A program made the position numbers and the translations under genes. Below, in pieces: positions 1 through 6,636 of a DNA stretch of 7,578 nt. Origin of the DNA: an uncultured Phycisphaerales bacterium (GTDB lineage Bacteria > Planctomycetota > Phycisphaerae > Sedimentisphaerales > Anaerobacaceae); the NCBI GenBank assembly GCA_937868145.1, contig CALMMH010000092.1, forward strand, positions 1-7,578. The letters are read 5' to 3'. The notes below the pieces were generated by a model. That model had not been told where the DNA came from. It was given only the letters and a program-made list of their open reading frames with translations, and did no database searches. How positions within the stretch are numbered: position 1 is the stretch's first letter; each line of letters opens with the position of its first letter.

Positions 1-409
1 CCAAGGCGTTGGTCCAGCCGTCGACCTGCGCGATCAGTTGGGCGTTCGTCGTGCTGCTGTCGGTGCTCAACCATAGCTCGCAGAGGTCGTCGCCGGCGAT
101 CCAGAACGTGTAATCGCCCGTTTCCGGCGGCTTGAGCCAACCGAACTCGCGATCGCCGTAATTGTCGGCCCAGTTGCTTCCGCCCGTCGATCCCGGCGGG
201 AATAGCCAAGAGTCCAGCAATGAGGTGGTGTCCGGACTGTCGGGATACCGCGGATCGCTCGTCAGGCTGCTGATGGTGGTGCTCGTGTCGAGATTCATCC
301 ACACCTGAGACACGATCTTGTTGGCGGGATCGTCGGCCCGGAGGGGGACCACCCAACTCACCGCGGCCAGGGCTATCATCACACAAAACAACTTCTTACT
401 CTTACTCAT
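1..409 (-). CDS. Secreted PA14-domain protein, N-terminal part (gene runs off the window)
   Basis: The first 136 residues are visible and the frame is open to the window edge, so the C-terminal part is missing. Residues 1-25 form a signal peptide: a lysine-rich start, a hydrophobic core, and a likely cleavage after LRA before DD. Residues 30-136 fit the start of a PA14 beta-barrel as found in planctomycete secreted proteins: an opening strand around IVSQVWMNL, then NYGDREFGWLKPP, then GDYTFWIAGDDLCELWLST, the usual YTF-DD-LWL core. PA14 domains are known to bind carbohydrates or serve as adhesive modules, often joined to glycoside hydrolases or LamG domains. What follows here cannot be seen, so no catalytic role is claimed. 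The ATG is fixed by an AAGGAGG ribosome site six bases upstream. The gene follows a 487-base non-coding stretch that may be its leader. The PA14 assignment is from motif recognition and is fairly firm; the ligand is unknown. Confidence 0.85.
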   Translation of the reverse strand, partial: MSKSKKLFCVMIALAAVSWVVPLRADDPANKIVSQVWMNLDTSTTISSLTSDPRYPDSPDTTSLLDSWLFPPGSTGGSNWADNYGDREFGWLKPPETGDYTFWIAGDDLCELWLSTDSSTTNAQLIAQVDGWTNAL

Positions 410-415
410 GATATT

Positions 416-422
416 CCTCCTT
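416..422 (-). promoter_or_regulatory. Shine-Dalgarno site of the PA14 gene
   Basis: AAGGAGG lies six bases before the ATG at 409, near-ideal spacing, and decides the start. A 6-bp hairpin (GAGAGA at 427-432 against TCTCTC at 440-445, 7-base loop) sits just upstream and leaves the ribosome site single-stranded. Confidence 0.85.
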
Positions 423-477
423 CAAAGAGAGAAAAAGAGTCTCTCGCCGCGCAATCTTGCGGGTGAGGTTTCATTGC

Positions 478-503
478 GTGTGTCGGCCATACACCAGACA
501 CAC
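478..503 (-). other. Inverted repeat in the PA14 leader
   Basis: GTGTGTC and GACACAC form a perfect 7-bp stem with a 12-base loop, the longest perfect stem found in the 410-896 stretch. No U-run follows, so it is not a standard terminator. It is probably part of leader structure if the region is transcribed. Confidence 0.4.
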
Positions 504-595
504 CGGTTGGGAGTTCTCAGCGTCGGGTTCTCGGTCTTGAGGGCGTGAAATCCTCGACTCAAACCTCAACGTGCGAAACTCGCAACTATCGGCCT

Positions 596-626
596 GTGGT
601 GGGGACCACCTCCTTTCCGCAGAAAG
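596..626 (-). other. Pair of adjacent small hairpins enclosing a Shine-Dalgarno-like sequence
   Basis: Two perfect 5-bp stems with 4-base loops stand three bases apart: CTTTC/GAAAG (626-622 with 617-613) and GTGGT/ACCAC (609-605 with 600-596). The sequence GAAAGGAGGTG (607-617 on the minus strand) runs from the 3' arm of the first to the 5' arm of the second. No start codon follows at a workable distance, so it is not an obvious gene start. Confidence 0.4.
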
Positions 627-802
627 CCACGCAAATGGCAGAATCGGTTTTGATCGCGCGTGAATCGCCGTATGAAATGAACACCGCCTGCCTGGACGTG
701 TCAACCTCCCCCGTTGTCGCGGTCGCACGTTTCAGCAGAGAAACCCAACCACGCGGCGTCACGCTTCACTACTTGTTACGCCGTTCCGTCGTCTCTACTA
801 TA

Positions 803-825
803 ATCGGCAGAAAAGTGCAGCCGAT
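803..825 (-). other. Inverted repeat after the DUF6057-like gene
   Basis: ATCGGC and GCCGAT form a perfect 6-bp stem around an 11-base loop. It lies about 70 bases past the DUF6057-like stop and just downstream of the candidate promoter at 833-861. The minus-strand sequence after the stem begins TTATAGTAG, not a clean U-run, so it would be a weak terminator at best. A hairpin at the 5' end of the PA14 transcript is the other reading. Confidence 0.35.
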
Positions 826-832
826 AAACACA

Positions 833-861
833 TTTATAGCAGATTGAAATGGCGGCTGCAA
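833..861 (-). promoter_or_regulatory. Candidate sigma-70 promoter with extended -10 for the PA14 gene
   Basis: On the minus strand, TTGCAG (856-861) and TATAAA (833-838) are separated by 17 bases, and the -10 is preceded by TGC, the extended -10 pattern. It lies about 36 bases after the stop of the DUF6057-like gene, in locally AT-rich DNA. The -35 matches consensus at only three positions. An alternative is a perfect TTGACA at 699-704, but nothing resembling a good -10 follows it. Confidence 0.4.
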
Positions 862-896
862 TGGTATTTTTGCCTCCGATGCCACCGATCTCGCCA

Positions 897-2792
897 TTAT
901 CGGGCTCCGCACACGTTGAACAAGCTATAGAATGTGTAGGTGTCGCCATATTGCGGGGCCAGAGTGTCGAACGCCGCCTGGTTGTTTCCGCGAGCATTCT
1001 TCACGATGCCGCCGATCCGGCGAAAGTGGTTATTCACGTCGGCGTCGATGGACCACCCATATGTCTCCGGGGACGTCTTGGTCTCCAGGCAATACACTAG
1101 TACAGCCTCGGTGTATTGACGAGGAAGGCGGCTGTATCCGAGGGACCCGAGCAGAGGCAAGTAGCCCACAAAGTCCTTCCGCTGATGTTTCAAGAGATAA
1201 TGGGCCATGAGGTATTCAAACGCCAGCCGATGGCTTGGCGTCTCCTGCAACAGTCTCTTGAGCAGCGGTTCGAAGGAGATCCCCGCGACCGCGTGGTCTT
1301 CGGATCCTTGCGCCCGGCGCCAGGCCTGAATGAGCGGGTGGCTCTCGGCCTCGGCGGGGTCGGCGATGGCATCCTCCCAGTCTTGAACGTAGGCTCGGCT
1401 CCCTGCGTACTGCCGCAGGGCCCCAAGAACGATTCTCGCGGACTCATACTCCCCTTTGACCAGGTGGATTCTGACCAGTGTCTCCAGGATGTGCGGCGAA
1501 GGGCCTTCATTGTCCAGCAACTCATAGGCGTTTTTCTGGGCGGCGTTGGGACACCCGAGGTCCAGATACAACTCGATCAGCTTTGCGTGTTGAAGGCGTC
1601 CCGCCATATCGTCGAAACTCAGAAAGAGAGTCTTGGTTTCATCCTGCGGGTAGACGCACAACTCCTCCCCGAGACGCCCTTGCTGCGCCAATGCGCGGTT
1701 GATGTCAAAAACGGCCGAACGCGTGAAAGTGTGTCCGCTTCGCATATGATGCGCCAAGTCGATCGCGTGAGTCCAGTCTCTCTGCCGGGTGTAGTAGTGG
1801 AGCAATCGCTCGTTGCGAATGTAATTTCGGGAGAGCCCCAGGCACAACGCCGCGGTCACAGTCACCACGGCGACACGGACGATGAGGCCCAACTGGCTCT
1901 TAGTGATTCGCCTTTGGCCGCCGTGATCCGTTTTGCCGGTGGATCGAACGGTTCCTTTCCGACCCGGCCCGACGACGCGACCCCCCCTGCCCACAACCGC
2001 CATCAGAATCACCATGGGGAACAAGGCGTATAGAATCGCGGTCAATACAACGGAGACCGTGGAGAAATCATGATTCCGAGAGGAATCCCAGAGCGTGCCG
2101 ACCGTGCAGGTCGCTCGGGGACCAAGTCCAAAGATGAGACGCCCGAGGACAAAACACCCGGCGGCTGCCAAGGCCGCCTGGACAACCGCCGTGATGATCC
2201 GTCGCCGGACCAGGGCCTCCGCCAGACACGCCGTACAGGCGAAAACAAGGATCGGGACGCCGGCCAGATAGTACCCCGACATCAACAAGGCCAGGAAGAG
2301 TGCGATCTGGACGGGCGCAGCTTTCCGAGGAATTGAGACATAGAGGACCGCCATGCAGACCGCCAGCCCTAGAGCCAGGAGAGTCGCAAGAGGGTCGTCG
2401 TAACGGGTGTAGATCATCAAAGCGAGGATCACAGGAGCCCAAGCCAGGTCCCGGAGTCTGTCCGCCTGAATCGAGTGCAGCAGACGCCGCACACCGACAA
2501 AGAGCCCCCCCACGGCCGCGACGATCACCAGAGTCCCCGACAAGGGGTTGCGATACGCCTGGGCGAGAATGGCAGCCAATGCGTCGACCACTCCCCCAGG
2601 GGTAGTGAATGCCGTCCGGAGAGAGTCCCCCTGCCATGCGAAGACCGGATACGCGGTGAACACGCCAAATCCATAGTAAAGCAGGTTGGATTGGATGCCT
2701 TTCCAGATGTAAAGAAAGAGCCCGAGGAAGACAACCAGCCACAGCCATTCCAACCTGCGGTGGTCCACCCGGCTCTCGTTGGGCGTCTTCAT
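897..2792 (-). CDS. DUF6057-like polytopic membrane protein with helical-repeat C-terminal half
   Basis: The 631-residue product has two halves. Residues 14 to about 320 hold eight or so hydrophobic segments (around 14-30, 86-103, 117-131, 134-154, 160-178, 198-222, 246-267 and 301-320). A basic, glycine-rich cytoplasm-like loop lies between the last two. The conserved-looking stretch after the first segment contains YPVF and TTPGGVVDALA, which I recognise as the DUF6057 signature of Bacteroidetes and planctomycetes. Residues 325-631 are soluble and helical, TPR-like, including HRLAFEYLMAHYLL and a YLPLLGSLGYSRLPRQYTEA segment typical of the family's C-terminus. The family's biochemical role is not known to me. 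The start is uncertain: the frame opens at a GTG (2861) with another ATG at 2849. I chose the ATG at 2792 because the hydrophilic N-terminus then leads directly into the first membrane segment, but its ribosome site is weak. The upstream terminator makes it a separate transcription unit. Confidence 0.8.
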   Translation of the reverse strand: MKTPNESRVDHRRLEWLWLVVFLGLFLYIWKGIQSNLLYYGFGVFTAYPVFAWQGDSLRTAFTTPGGVVDALAAILAQAYRNPLSGTLVIVAAVGGLFVGVRRLLHSIQADRLRDLAWAPVILALMIYTRYDDPLATLLALGLAVCMAVLYVSIPRKAAPVQIALFLALLMSGYYLAGVPILVFACTACLAEALVRRRIITAVVQAALAAAGCFVLGRLIFGLGPRATCTVGTLWDSSRNHDFSTVSVVLTAILYALFPMVILMAVVGRGGRVVGPGRKGTVRSTGKTDHGGQRRITKSQLGLIVRVAVVTVTAALCLGLSRNYIRNERLLHYYTRQRDWTHAIDLAHHMRSGHTFTRSAVFDINRALAQQGRLGEELCVYPQDETKTLFLSFDDMAGRLQHAKLIELYLDLGCPNAAQKNAYELLDNEGPSPHILETLVRIHLVKGEYESARIVLGALRQYAGSRAYVQDWEDAIADPAEAESHPLIQAWRRAQGSEDHAVAGISFEPLLKRLLQETPSHRLAFEYLMAHYLLKHQRKDFVGYLPLLGSLGYSRLPRQYTEAVLVYCLETKTSPETYGWSIDADVNNHFRRIGGIVKNARGNNQAAFDTLAPQYGDTYTFYSLFNVCGAR

Positions 2793-2874
2793 GCGGCTTC
2801 TGTTTCCGGCTCCCGCGTTGACGGGCCTCTCAGCGATCCGATGTTGCATCAACCAGCACACGCACAGTCGCTAT

Positions 2875-2880
2875 ACTATA
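2875..2880 (-). promoter_or_regulatory. Possible -10 element for the DUF6057-like gene
   Basis: TATAGT on the minus strand lies in a small AT-rich island about 83 bases before the chosen ATG. No convincing -35 box stands 16-18 bases upstream. If transcription began just downstream, the GTG at 2861 would be almost leaderless, which favours the ATG at 2792. This is weak evidence. Confidence 0.25.
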
Positions 2881-3040
2881 TCACAAGCGACGCCATACGC
2901 GGCAGTCCATCCCGCGAAAAACTGTTGGTTCCGTCTGGGATCGCGTCGGAATGAGCCCGGGGCCGCCAGGGGGCGTTTGCCACGATCCGGTCGGTGGCGA
3001 GGCCCTGGTTGATACAACGCCCAAGCCTCCGAAAGAGGAA

Positions 3041-3073
3041 GCGGGGCCTGTGTCGGTGGAACGCAGGCCCCGC
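3041..3073 (-). terminator. Rho-independent terminator of the multidomain secreted-protein gene
   Basis: GCGGGGCCTG and CAGGCCCCGC form a perfect 10-bp, almost wholly G-C stem with a 13-base loop. On the minus strand it is followed at once by TTCCTCTTTC. It starts 34 bases past the TAA of the upstream gene. Stem strength, pyrimidine tail and position all agree with an intrinsic terminator, although the U-run is interrupted. Confidence 0.8.
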
Positions 3074-3106
3074 CCTGATGTTGCAGAATACTACACGCCG
3101 TTCATG

Positions 3107-6037
3107 TTACTGAGCCGACCGGCCATACCCGATGTCGTCGATGAACAGGATTCCGACGCCGCCGGCGGTCGGAGCGACCTTGTCTCCGATGCCAATGACC
3201 AACTTCTCGATCTTGGCGGGATTCACGCCGGTCAGACTGCTCAGCGGAATCTTCCAGGCCGTCCAGTCCGGCGTGGTCACCGCGGTGGCGTTGGTCGCGG
3301 TGGCGGTCTTGCCGCTGCTGTCCTCAACGGTCAGATACAGATTGGCCGGACTGTTGTACTGGCCGCTGTTGACCACAGCGCCCTGCCAGACGCCGGTGAC
3401 CGTGCCGGTGGTGGTGATGCTGTCGAACTGGTAGGTTCGGTCCTCGCCCGCCTGGTGCGACGTGACGCACAGACCGATGAGCACCGAGTCCTCCATAATG
3501 ATCTCGGTTGTTCCCACCTGGGCCCAGGTCTTGCCGTCGGCCGAGGTCAAACCTCTCAGGACGCTGCCGATCCGTTCGATCTTGACCCAGTATGGAGCTG
3601 CGACTTTCACTGTGCTGTCGGCGTTGCCCGAGCTGCTGTTGGCGGTCGCACGGTATTGGAAGCTGGCGCCGTTGGCTGCGGCCCCGTCGGTGTTGGCGGT
3701 CATCGCCATCATGGCGTGGGGGGAGCCGTTGCCGACGCTGTTGCGAATCATCACGCCGCCTTTGGCCCAGGTGTTGGTCCCGGGGCCAATGCTCGTCACG
3801 CGGGCCACGATGGAGCCGTCGCCTTCAAGGGTCTTGTAGCCATAGGTGAACTCGTCGGCGGTGCCCCAGATGTCGGCCCCGGACCCGGTCAGGTTGATCT
3901 TCCCGCCGGCTTCGGCGACGGCAACGGTGGTCAGAGCCGGGTACCCTCGGGTCCAGACGCACAATTCCGTTGCGCCGTTGCCGGTCCAGTTCTGAGCCGT
4001 GTCGAATTCCCGCTCGGTCTCGCTGTAGTACGGCGGCTCGCTGTTGTCATACGCCAGCGGCATGGCCTGTTGTCCGCCGTGGATGATGGTGGTCTCGGCG
4101 AACGGCGATTCGTTGTATCCGACCTGCGAGCCGCTGGCCGTCGTGGTTACGCCGTCGATCCAGGCATGGTAGATCGTGGTCTCGGCGTCGACGTCGTCGT
4201 TGTAGCTCTCGAAGTCATCGATCGCGGCGAATTCCTCCGTCGTGAAAGTCCAGACGTCGCCTGCGTAGACGCCGGTGTCGCCGGCCGCATCGACCTTCCA
4301 GAAATAGGTGGTTGCGAATTCCAGCGAAGCGGGGGTGTAGGCGTCGTTCTCTGTCGTCTTGCCCGAAACCGACCCATCGGCCACCGCGTCGCTGTCGTCG
4401 CCGATGAAGACGGTGTTGGAGGCCGCTTCGCGGCCGGGATGCCAGGCAAGGTCGGTCTCGACGCTCACGCCTGTGGCTCCGTCGGCGGGCTGGGGCTCGA
4501 AAGCCTGCACGGGGACGTAGAAGAACCGCACCTCGCTCAAGCCGGTCTGAGGCATTACGCCCCAACTGGCTTCGATCGTCAGCTTGACGAACTTGGCCAT
4601 GACGCCGGCCAGGCTCACGGTCGTATTGGCGGTGTAGGCGGGATCTCCGGTCGCCTGAGCAAATTCGGGGACGCCTTCCAGCCCGGTCCAGGTTTCACCG
4701 TCCACGGAGTACTCGACCGCGACGTTCCTGGCTCCGAAGCCCAGGAGACCCTCAATCAACTGGTTGGAGTTCCAGATCCACAGTTCGTGGAGCTTATAGA
4801 CCTTGTCGAATTCGTACTGGATCCAGGCCGGCTTGGCGTTGGTGGTCATCCACATGGTCGTCAGTTCCGTGCCGTGCTGATCGTCGGCGTCGAGTCCGGA
4901 CCGGTTGACCGTGTTCTCGGGTCCCATGCCGGGTTGTGCGCTGGAAGCCGTGGCGGTGACGTCGGCGATGGGATAGCCATAGGGTTCGGTCGTGAAGCTC
5001 CAGACCGCGCCTTTGAAGATCGTGTAGTCCGGGGCCGCGTTGACTTCGTCGATTCGCCAGTAGTAGGTTTGGCCGTAGGCGAGAGGCCCTTCGGGGTCGA
5101 GCTCGGTTTCCGTCTGACTCTGGCCGATCAGGACGCTGCCCGGATTGTCGCGCGAGGCGCTGTTGACATCGTCGAAGGTGGTCCCCAGGTACACGTCGTG
5201 CGTGGCGGCGAATTCGCTCGCGGTCCAGGCCAGAACGGCGTCGGGAGAGACCTCCGTCGCCTTGTTCGCGGGAGCCACCGCCTTGGCCATGATCTTGGAG
5301 GAGGGCAGAATCTTGAAGATCGTTTTCACCTGGTCCGCGGAGAGGGCTCGATTGTAGACCCTCGCTTCGTCCAGCATGCCCGAGAAGGCCTCGTACGGCG
5401 CGCCGCATCCGTCGTTGCCGAAGTTGGCGATTGCGCCGAAGGCCGACAGACTGGAGTACGAGCCGTTTGCGATCTGCTCGCCGTCCAGGTAGATCGCATA
5501 GACTCCGTTGTTCCAGGTGAAGGCCAGATGGAGCCATTGGCTCATCGGCAATTCCACGATGTCCGTCTTGACCGAGTGCGAGCCGCCCAATCCGAAGTCC
5601 AGTTTTCGCGAGACGTTGGTGCCGTCCTGCATGTAGAGCTGGATCCGGTCGGCGAATGATGTCCCTGTCCCGGAGGTGTGGCCGAAGATGTACCGGCCGC
5701 TCGATGCGGGTTGCGGGTCGGCCAGATACACCCAGACGCAGATGCTTCCGGCCGTGGTGGACATGCCCGTGGTCGGGAATTCCAGGCGGTCGGCGACGTC
5801 CCCCGTGGCGGGAGCCGCGATCGTCAAAGCCCCGCCGTCGCGTCCCTCCGCCCAGGTGACATTTGTCCCGATCACGGTTCCGTCATGTCCCTGGCCGGAA
5901 GAGTCGACCGCGGTGGTTCCGCTCGTCTCATCCAGCTTGAAGTAGGCGACCAATCCGTCGTCCACACCCTGCGCCGGTGCAATCGAAGCAATCGCAAGGC
6001 ACAGGGTGCAGCTCGTCAGCAGCAGTGTTCTATTCAT
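3107..6037 (-). CDS. Secreted multidomain LamG / discoidin / Fn3-like / DUF1349-like protein
   Basis: This 976-residue protein begins with a signal peptide (1-22, cleavage likely after APA). Residues 26-241 are a LamG (concanavalin-like) domain, with GLVAYFKLDE at its start and GMLDEARVYNRALS at its end. Residues 250-352 and 512-602 are two related Fn3-like modules; each ends in a YYWRID or YFWKVD strand followed by VWSFTT or VWTFTT. Residues 357-508 are an F5/8 type C (discoidin) domain, with a VEYSVDGETW strand. Residues 606-705 and 880-974 look like two parts of one jelly-roll, opening with DDFESYND and closing with FIDDIGYG. Residues 708-876 between them resemble DUF1349 (ADIWGTADEF, WAKGGVMIRNS, WVKIERIG). 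No catalytic residues or C-terminal sorting signal are apparent, so a carbohydrate-binding or adhesive extracellular role is inferred. The ATG at 6037 was chosen over the upstream ATG (6043) and TTG (6055), because AAGGAGG lies six bases before it. No promoter is clear in the 143-base gap upstream. Confidence 0.85.
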   Translation of the reverse strand: MNRTLLLTSCTLCLAIASIAPAQGVDDGLVAYFKLDETSGTTAVDSSGQGHDGTVIGTNVTWAEGRDGGALTIAAPATGDVADRLEFPTTGMSTTAGSICVWVYLADPQPASSGRYIFGHTSGTGTSFADRIQLYMQDGTNVSRKLDFGLGGSHSVKTDIVELPMSQWLHLAFTWNNGVYAIYLDGEQIANGSYSSLSAFGAIANFGNDGCGAPYEAFSGMLDEARVYNRALSADQVKTIFKILPSSKIMAKAVAPANKATEVSPDAVLAWTASEFAATHDVYLGTTFDDVNSASRDNPGSVLIGQSQTETELDPEGPLAYGQTYYWRIDEVNAAPDYTIFKGAVWSFTTEPYGYPIADVTATASSAQPGMGPENTVNRSGLDADDQHGTELTTMWMTTNAKPAWIQYEFDKVYKLHELWIWNSNQLIEGLLGFGARNVAVEYSVDGETWTGLEGVPEFAQATGDPAYTANTTVSLAGVMAKFVKLTIEASWGVMPQTGLSEVRFFYVPVQAFEPQPADGATGVSVETDLAWHPGREAASNTVFIGDDSDAVADGSVSGKTTENDAYTPASLEFATTYFWKVDAAGDTGVYAGDVWTFTTEEFAAIDDFESYNDDVDAETTIYHAWIDGVTTTASGSQVGYNESPFAETTIIHGGQQAMPLAYDNSEPPYYSETEREFDTAQNWTGNGATELCVWTRGYPALTTVAVAEAGGKINLTGSGADIWGTADEFTYGYKTLEGDGSIVARVTSIGPGTNTWAKGGVMIRNSVGNGSPHAMMAMTANTDGAAANGASFQYRATANSSSGNADSTVKVAAPYWVKIERIGSVLRGLTSADGKTWAQVGTTEIIMEDSVLIGLCVTSHQAGEDRTYQFDSITTTGTVTGVWQGAVVNSGQYNSPANLYLTVEDSSGKTATATNATAVTTPDWTAWKIPLSSLTGVNPAKIEKLVIGIGDKVAPTAGGVGILFIDDIGYGRSAQ

Positions 6038-6043
6038 ACGCAT

Positions 6044-6050
6044 CCTCCTT
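6044..6050 (-). promoter_or_regulatory. Shine-Dalgarno site of the multidomain secreted-protein gene
   Basis: AAGGAGG with six bases to the ATG at 6037 settles the start; the ATG at 6043 directly abuts the site and the TTG at 6055 lies upstream of it. The same core sequence and spacing precede the PA14 gene. Further up, GAGGCT/AGCCTC (6071-6098) and GCGGC/GCCGC (6110-6122) are small hairpins without U-runs. Confidence 0.8.
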
Positions 6051-6180
6051 CTCAAGTGTCGTTACGAACCGAGGCTATGGTTGCACGACCCGAGCCTCAC
6101 GGCCTCAGAGCGGCATTGCCGCGGATAGTGAGGGTCCGGGTATGACGCGTGAATTTGTTTGTCTCCTCCTCACCGTAGTA

Positions 6181-6633
6181 CTACTTGCCTATGTGGATCG
6201 TCTGAATGTCGGCCTGCGAGATCTCGATGATTTTGAGATTGCCGGAGGTCGGGTAGGCCGCGCTGATTTTCAGGCTGTCGGGCAGGACCTCGTGCAACTT
6301 GGCAGAGTAGATCGAAGTCTGGCCCATCCTGAAGACCATGCCCCGCGGGGGCGGCGGGGGATCGGCTCGGTCGGGCGTGCGGGCCTTGATGACCAACCGC
6401 CGGCCGATCTGGGCTGCCGTCAACTTGTCAAACGGGATCGCCGTCAGGTTTTCCGTCATCGCCTTGTGCATGGCGATCAGTTCGCTGTCGTCCACCGTTT
6501 GCGACGATGAAGCCGATCCGGCCGCGGGTTCCTCTTTCTTGCATCCCGGCAGCCACAGAACCGCCACGACGGCCAGGGCCGCCGGCAACAGGATTCCAGA
6601 GCGTGCGCGCATCCTTCCCTTTCCTGAGATCAT
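6181..6633 (-). CDS. Small lipoprotein encoded next to a pseudopilin
   Basis: The 150-residue product has a lipoprotein signal ending in the lipobox LPGC, with the lipidated cysteine at residue 31. Lysine at +2, by the enterobacterial rule, would not retain it in the inner membrane. A Ser/Ala-rich linker (35-46) leads to a helical stretch (48-78). Five prolines in a row follow (92-96), then a beta-rich end (98-150) with LHEVLPDSLKIS and ADIQTIHIGK. That end resembles a small SH3-like barrel of the kind found in secretion-machine accessory proteins, but this is inference from pattern only. I recognise no family. The ATG is three bases past the pseudopilin stop, pointing to translational coupling. 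An internal ATG at 6612 (residue 8) is a credible alternative: it follows AGGAAAGGG and gives a more typical 24-residue lipoprotein signal. A partner role with the pseudopilin is suggested only by adjacency. Confidence 0.75.
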   Translation of the reverse strand: MISGKGRMRARSGILLPAALAVVAVLWLPGCKKEEPAAGSASSSQTVDDSELIAMHKAMTENLTAIPFDKLTAAQIGRRLVIKARTPDRADPPPPPRGMVFRMGQTSIYSAKLHEVLPDSLKISAAYPTSGNLKIIEISQADIQTIHIGK

Positions 6634-6636
6634 GAC

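Larger units (their letters stand above)
410..896 (-). other. Long non-coding stretch, probable structured leader of the PA14 gene
   Basis: No convincing gene lies in these 487 bases. The open frame at 471-728 on the minus strand is arginine-rich, has a GTG start without a ribosome site, and resembles nothing known. On the minus strand the stretch holds a candidate promoter near its upstream end, perfect inverted repeats at 803-825, 596-626, 478-503 and 427-445, and an orphan ribosome-binding-like sequence at 608-617. If the promoter at 833-861 is real, the PA14 mRNA has a leader of about 415 bases. I could not match it to a known riboswitch class. Leader status is inference. Confidence 0.45.
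2793..3106 (-). other. Intergenic stretch between the adhesin-like and DUF6057-like genes
   Basis: These 314 bases contain the terminator of the upstream block (3041-3073) and the possible -10 of the next gene (2875-2880). Two alternative in-frame starts for the DUF6057-like protein, at 2849 and 2861, also lie here. I see no further gene, repeat or RNA. Confidence 0.6.

Noticed and set aside
676..704. Perfect TTGACA at 699-704 as the PA14 promoter
   Set aside because: Seventeen bases on, the -10 position reads TTCATT, a poor match; adjacent spacings are no better.
471..728. An 85-codon minus-strand open frame in the non-coding stretch
   Set aside because: It has a GTG start without a ribosome site, an arginine- and proline-rich composition, and no motif; it overlaps leader hairpins.
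799..804. TATAAT on the plus strand
   Set aside because: No -35 at suitable spacing and no plus-strand gene downstream; it arises within the arm of the 803-825 inverted repeat.
545..847. A 100-codon plus-strand open frame in the non-coding stretch
   Set aside because: There is no ribosome site or promoter in front and no recognisable domain; all neighbouring genes run the other way.
872..890. Short near-direct repeat ATCGGTGGC / ATCGGAGGC
   Set aside because: Only two 9-base copies with one mismatch; too short to indicate a repeat array or CRISPR.
1116..2033. A 305-codon plus-strand open frame opposite the DUF6057-like gene
   Set aside because: It is also in exact codon register with the minus-strand gene and has no recognisable motifs.
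2951..5659. A 902-codon open frame on the plus strand opposite the multidomain gene
   Set aside because: Its codons are exactly in register with the minus-strand codons, so it stays open because the true gene avoids TTA, CTA and TCA. The translation is low-complexity, rich in Gly, Val, Arg and Asp, with no domain, and the minus-strand reading has clear domains and a signal peptide.
6071..6122. Small hairpins between the lipoprotein gene and the multidomain gene as a terminator
   Set aside because: Stems are only 5-6 bp and no U-run follows on the minus strand.
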